A DNA stretch of 6,184 nt, taken from Sedimenticola sp. (lineage in GTDB: Bacteria > Pseudomonadota > Gammaproteobacteria > Chromatiales > Chromatiaceae). Position 1 is the stretch's first letter; each line of letters opens with the position of its first letter. The stretch covers positions 1 through 6,184 of the forward strand of contig JAUUYI010000141.1 in assembly GCA_030590525.1 (NCBI GenBank). Reading direction: 5' to 3'. The notes under the pieces are model-generated. The model was not told where the DNA came from, ran no database searches, and was given only the letters and a program-made list of their open reading frames with translations. A program made the position numbers and the translations under genes. This document shows positions 4,478 through 6,184 of the stretch, in pieces.

Positions 4478-6070
4478 ATGAAACGTATTTCAGGCGCGGT
4501 CACGCTCTGTTTTCTGCTGCTGACCATGAGCGCGACCCAGGGGGCGGACTCGGTACGTGCCAGCGCCCTGGCAGGGAAGGGCTGGTATCCGGCCGACCCC
4601 GCGGAGCTGCGGCAGATGGTGGATGGTTTTCTGGATGCTGCCGTTGCTGCGCAGCGGGAATCGAAACCACCATTGCGGGCCCTGATCCTGCCCCACGCGG
4701 GTTATCGCTACAGTGGTGCAACGGCGGCCAAAGGGTTGGCCCTGGTACGCAACCGGCAATTCCAGCGGGTGCTGCTGCTGGCTCCGACCCATTACCTGGG
4801 ATTCGATGGGCTCTCTATTGCAGATGTAGATGCCTACGAGACCCCGCTGGGGCCGGTTCCCCTGGACAGGACAGCGGTCCAGCGGTTGCGGCGGTCACCA
4901 CTGGTCGGGTCATACCCGGAGGCGCATCGGAAGGAGCACAGCATCGAGATCGAACTTCCCCTGCTGCAGCGGGCATTGGCCCCGGGCTGGCAGCTGCTTC
5001 CCATCCTGGTCGGTAGTCTGTCCGCGGAACAGTATCGCCAGGCCGCGGATCTGCTGCGCCCGCTGGCGGATGAGAACACCCTGGTGATTGTCTCCAGCGA
5101 CTTTACCCATTACGGAAAACGCTTTCGATACACACCGTTTCCGATGGGTGACCAGGTGGCGGAACAGATCCAGGCACTGGACGAAGGGGCGCTGAAAGCG
5201 ATCCTGTCGGGGGATTTCGAGGGTTTTCTGAGCTATCAGCAGGCGACCGGCATTACCATCTGTGGTTATCGTCCCATCGCACTGCTGCTCAGAATGCTGC
5301 CACCTTCAGCGCGGCTGACGCAGCTCGCCTATACCACCAGCGGGGCGCTCACGGGCGACTATTACAACTCAGTCAGTTATGCCGTGGTGGCGGTGAGCGC
5401 ACCGGAGCCACTCTCCGAGGATGATCGGGCAGGCCCTTCGGCGCTTCTGAGCCACCAGGATCTCGCCCTGCTGCATCGGTTTGCCCTGGCCGGGATCGAG
5501 GAGGCAGTGCTGGGGCCCGATGATGCCCGCTCAGAGAGGCTGGAGCGGATAAAGGAGGATCTGCCCATGGAGCTTAAGCAACCTGCGGGGGCCTTTGTTA
5601 CGCTCAAGGAGAATGGTCGACTGCGAGGGTGCATCGGTTACATCAGCCCGCGCCAGCCGCTGTATCAGGCGGTGCTGGAAAGCGGCTACAACGCGGCATG
5701 CCGGGACCACCGCTTCCAGCCCCTCGAGGCCGCTGAGCTGAAGGGACTGGAAGTGGAGGTGAGTGTGCTGACGCCCCCTCGGCCCATCCCCTCCTACGAA
5801 TCATTCCGGGTGGGGGAGCAGGGGATCATCCTGAGCAAGGATGGCCTGCGAGCGGTGTTTCTTCCCGAAGTGGCCCGGGAGCAGGGCTGGGATCGGGTCG
5901 AAACCTTGAGTCACCTGGCGAGAAAGGCGGGTCTCGAGCCGGATGCATGGCGAAAGGGGGCCAGTTTCGAGGTCTTCGAGAGCCAGAAATATAGCGCCCC
6001 TTACTCGCTCAAGTTTCGGAGTTCATTGCCCCCTCTCCCTCAGGGAGAGGGTTGGGGTGAGGGGATCTGA
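4478..6070 (+). CDS. Exported Memo-AMMECR1 fusion protein (AmmeMemoRadiSam system proteins B and A)
   Basis: Numbered from ATG 4478 (530 aa). Residues 1-23 look like a Sec signal peptide: MKR, a hydrophobic core, then SATQG/A. C11 follows Leu, so there is no lipobox. Residues about 27-308 are a Memo domain, with the LigB-like class III dioxygenase fold: WYPADP near 36, PHAGYRYSG (H73), APTHY (H105), EHSIE (H154), DFTHYG (H211) and TICGY (C262). The His/His/Cys set that binds metal in Memo proteins appears intact. Residues about 324-509 are AMMECR1: GAFVTL, LRGCIG (C385), DHRF (410-413), VEVSVLTP, and a final KAGLEPDAW block. In many genomes A and B are separate genes; here they are one exported polypeptide. 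The gene starts 4 nt after the Tat mini-gene and is the last in the operon. Residues 518-529 are encoded by a dispersed repeat, so the native C-terminus was probably shorter or different. Confidence 0.93.
   Translation: MKRISGAVTLCFLLLTMSATQGADSVRASALAGKGWYPADPAELRQMVDGFLDAAVAAQRESKPPLRALILPHAGYRYSGATAAKGLALVRNRQFQRVLLLAPTHYLGFDGLSIADVDAYETPLGPVPLDRTAVQRLRRSPLVGSYPEAHRKEHSIEIELPLLQRALAPGWQLLPILVGSLSAEQYRQAADLLRPLADENTLVIVSSDFTHYGKRFRYTPFPMGDQVAEQIQALDEGALKAILSGDFEGFLSYQQATGITICGYRPIALLLRMLPPSARLTQLAYTTSGALTGDYYNSVSYAVVAVSAPEPLSEDDRAGPSALLSHQDLALLHRFALAGIEEAVLGPDDARSERLERIKEDLPMELKQPAGAFVTLKENGRLRGCIGYISPRQPLYQAVLESGYNAACRDHRFQPLEAAELKGLEVEVSVLTPPRPIPSYESFRVGEQGIILSKDGLRAVFLPEVAREQGWDRVETLSHLARKAGLEPDAWRKGASFEVFESQKYSAPYSLKFRSSLPPLPQGEGWGEGI
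6029..6064. repeat. Dispersed repeat (CCCTCTCCCTCAGGGAGAGGG type) inside the 3' end of the Memo-AMMECR1 gene
   Basis: The arms CCCTCTCCC (6031-6039) and GGGAGAGGG (6043-6051) form a 9-bp stem with the loop TCA. TTGGGGTGAGGGG follows. The CCCTCTCCC/TTGGGGTGAGGG combination is a familiar dispersed repeat in proteobacterial genomes. Here it is read as codons, giving PPLPQGEGWGEG just before the stop. There is no T-run, so it is not a standard terminator, but a stem at the gene end could stabilise the transcript. Confidence 0.7.
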
Positions 6071-6074
6071 AGTA

Positions 6075-6089
6075 ACTTCTCAAAGAAGT
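6075..6089. other. Small hairpin after the operon
   Basis: ACTTCT (6075-6080), loop CAA, AGAAGT (6084-6089): a 6-bp stem just after the stop codon. There is no T-run and the stem is AT-rich, so terminator function is weakly supported. Confidence 0.25.
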
Positions 6090-6108
6090 GCGGGCAATAA
6101 TCTAAAAT

Positions 6109-6184
6109 GTAGGGTGTATCAAGCGGAGCGGATACACCAGGCTACGGAGCGTTGGTGGATCCGTCTCTGCGCTCCTTGATCCAC
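6109..6184. repeat. Repeat doublet (GTAGGGTGTATC type), second copy cut by the window end
   Basis: The first copy is GTAGGGTGTATC with GATACACC: an 8-bp stem at 6113-6120 and 6131-6138 around the loop AAGCGGAGCG. The second unit has GTGGATC (6155-6161) pairing with GATCCAC (6178-6184). Read on the minus strand, the second unit resembles the first (GTGGATCAAGGAGCG against GTGTATCAAGCGGAGCG), so the two stand in inverted orientation, as in a REPIN. The element continues past the right edge. Confidence 0.7.

Noticed and set aside
4508..4513. Lipoprotein cysteine in the Memo-AMMECR1 signal peptide
   Set aside because: The Cys (residue 11 from ATG 4478) is preceded by Leu, not Gly, Ala or Ser, and sits inside the hydrophobic core.
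5943..6179. Plus-strand 78-codon frame overlapping the end of Memo-AMMECR1
   Set aside because: It is out of frame with AMMECR1 and mostly translates repeat DNA.

Overview
The window is high-GC bacterial DNA. It probably comes from a gammaproteobacterium, possibly a sulfur-oxidising or otherwise respiratory lineage. That guess rests on GC-rich codon choice, tightly coupled genes, a NosR-like redox module, and several dispersed palindromic repeats beginning TAGGGTG or TAGGTTG, which resemble repeats common in gammaproteobacterial genomes. The species cannot be named from the sequence.

Layout: (1) 1-2834 holds the 3' part of a very large fusion gene. It has a spermidine-synthase-like Rossmann domain, an MFS-like membrane region, a periplasmic FMN-binding domain with an ApbE-type covalent flavinylation motif, and a NosR-like membrane/iron-sulfur module. 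(2) 2835-3095 is a non-coding gap with two clear hairpin repeats, a degraded half-repeat and a candidate sigma70 promoter. (3) 3096-6070 is a tight four-gene operon, with junctions overlapping or at most 4 nt apart: a 75-aa single-span membrane protein; a radical SAM enzyme of the AmmeMemoRadiSam type; a 58-aa Tat-signal mini-protein that is easily missed; and a Memo-AMMECR1 fusion carrying an N-terminal signal peptide. (4) 6071-6184 is non-coding and holds a repeat doublet that runs off the window.

The main discovery candidate is the pair of tiny proteins flanking the radical SAM gene. Both end in the same motif, L-S-x-H-E-A-x-[W/F]-Y-H-P, with 8 of 11 residues identical but mostly different codons. 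One is presented outside the membrane by a transmembrane anchor, the other by a twin-arginine signal that would leave only about 23 residues. The Memo-AMMECR1 partner also appears to be exported, while the radical SAM enzyme should be cytoplasmic. My working inference is a peptide-modification or peptide-cofactor system. In it the short HEAxxYHP peptides are substrates or carriers, modified in the cytoplasm, exported, and handled outside by Memo-AMMECR1. The upstream flavin/Fe-S fusion may supply or accept electrons across the membrane. Domain assignments are well supported by motifs; the pathway is hypothesis.
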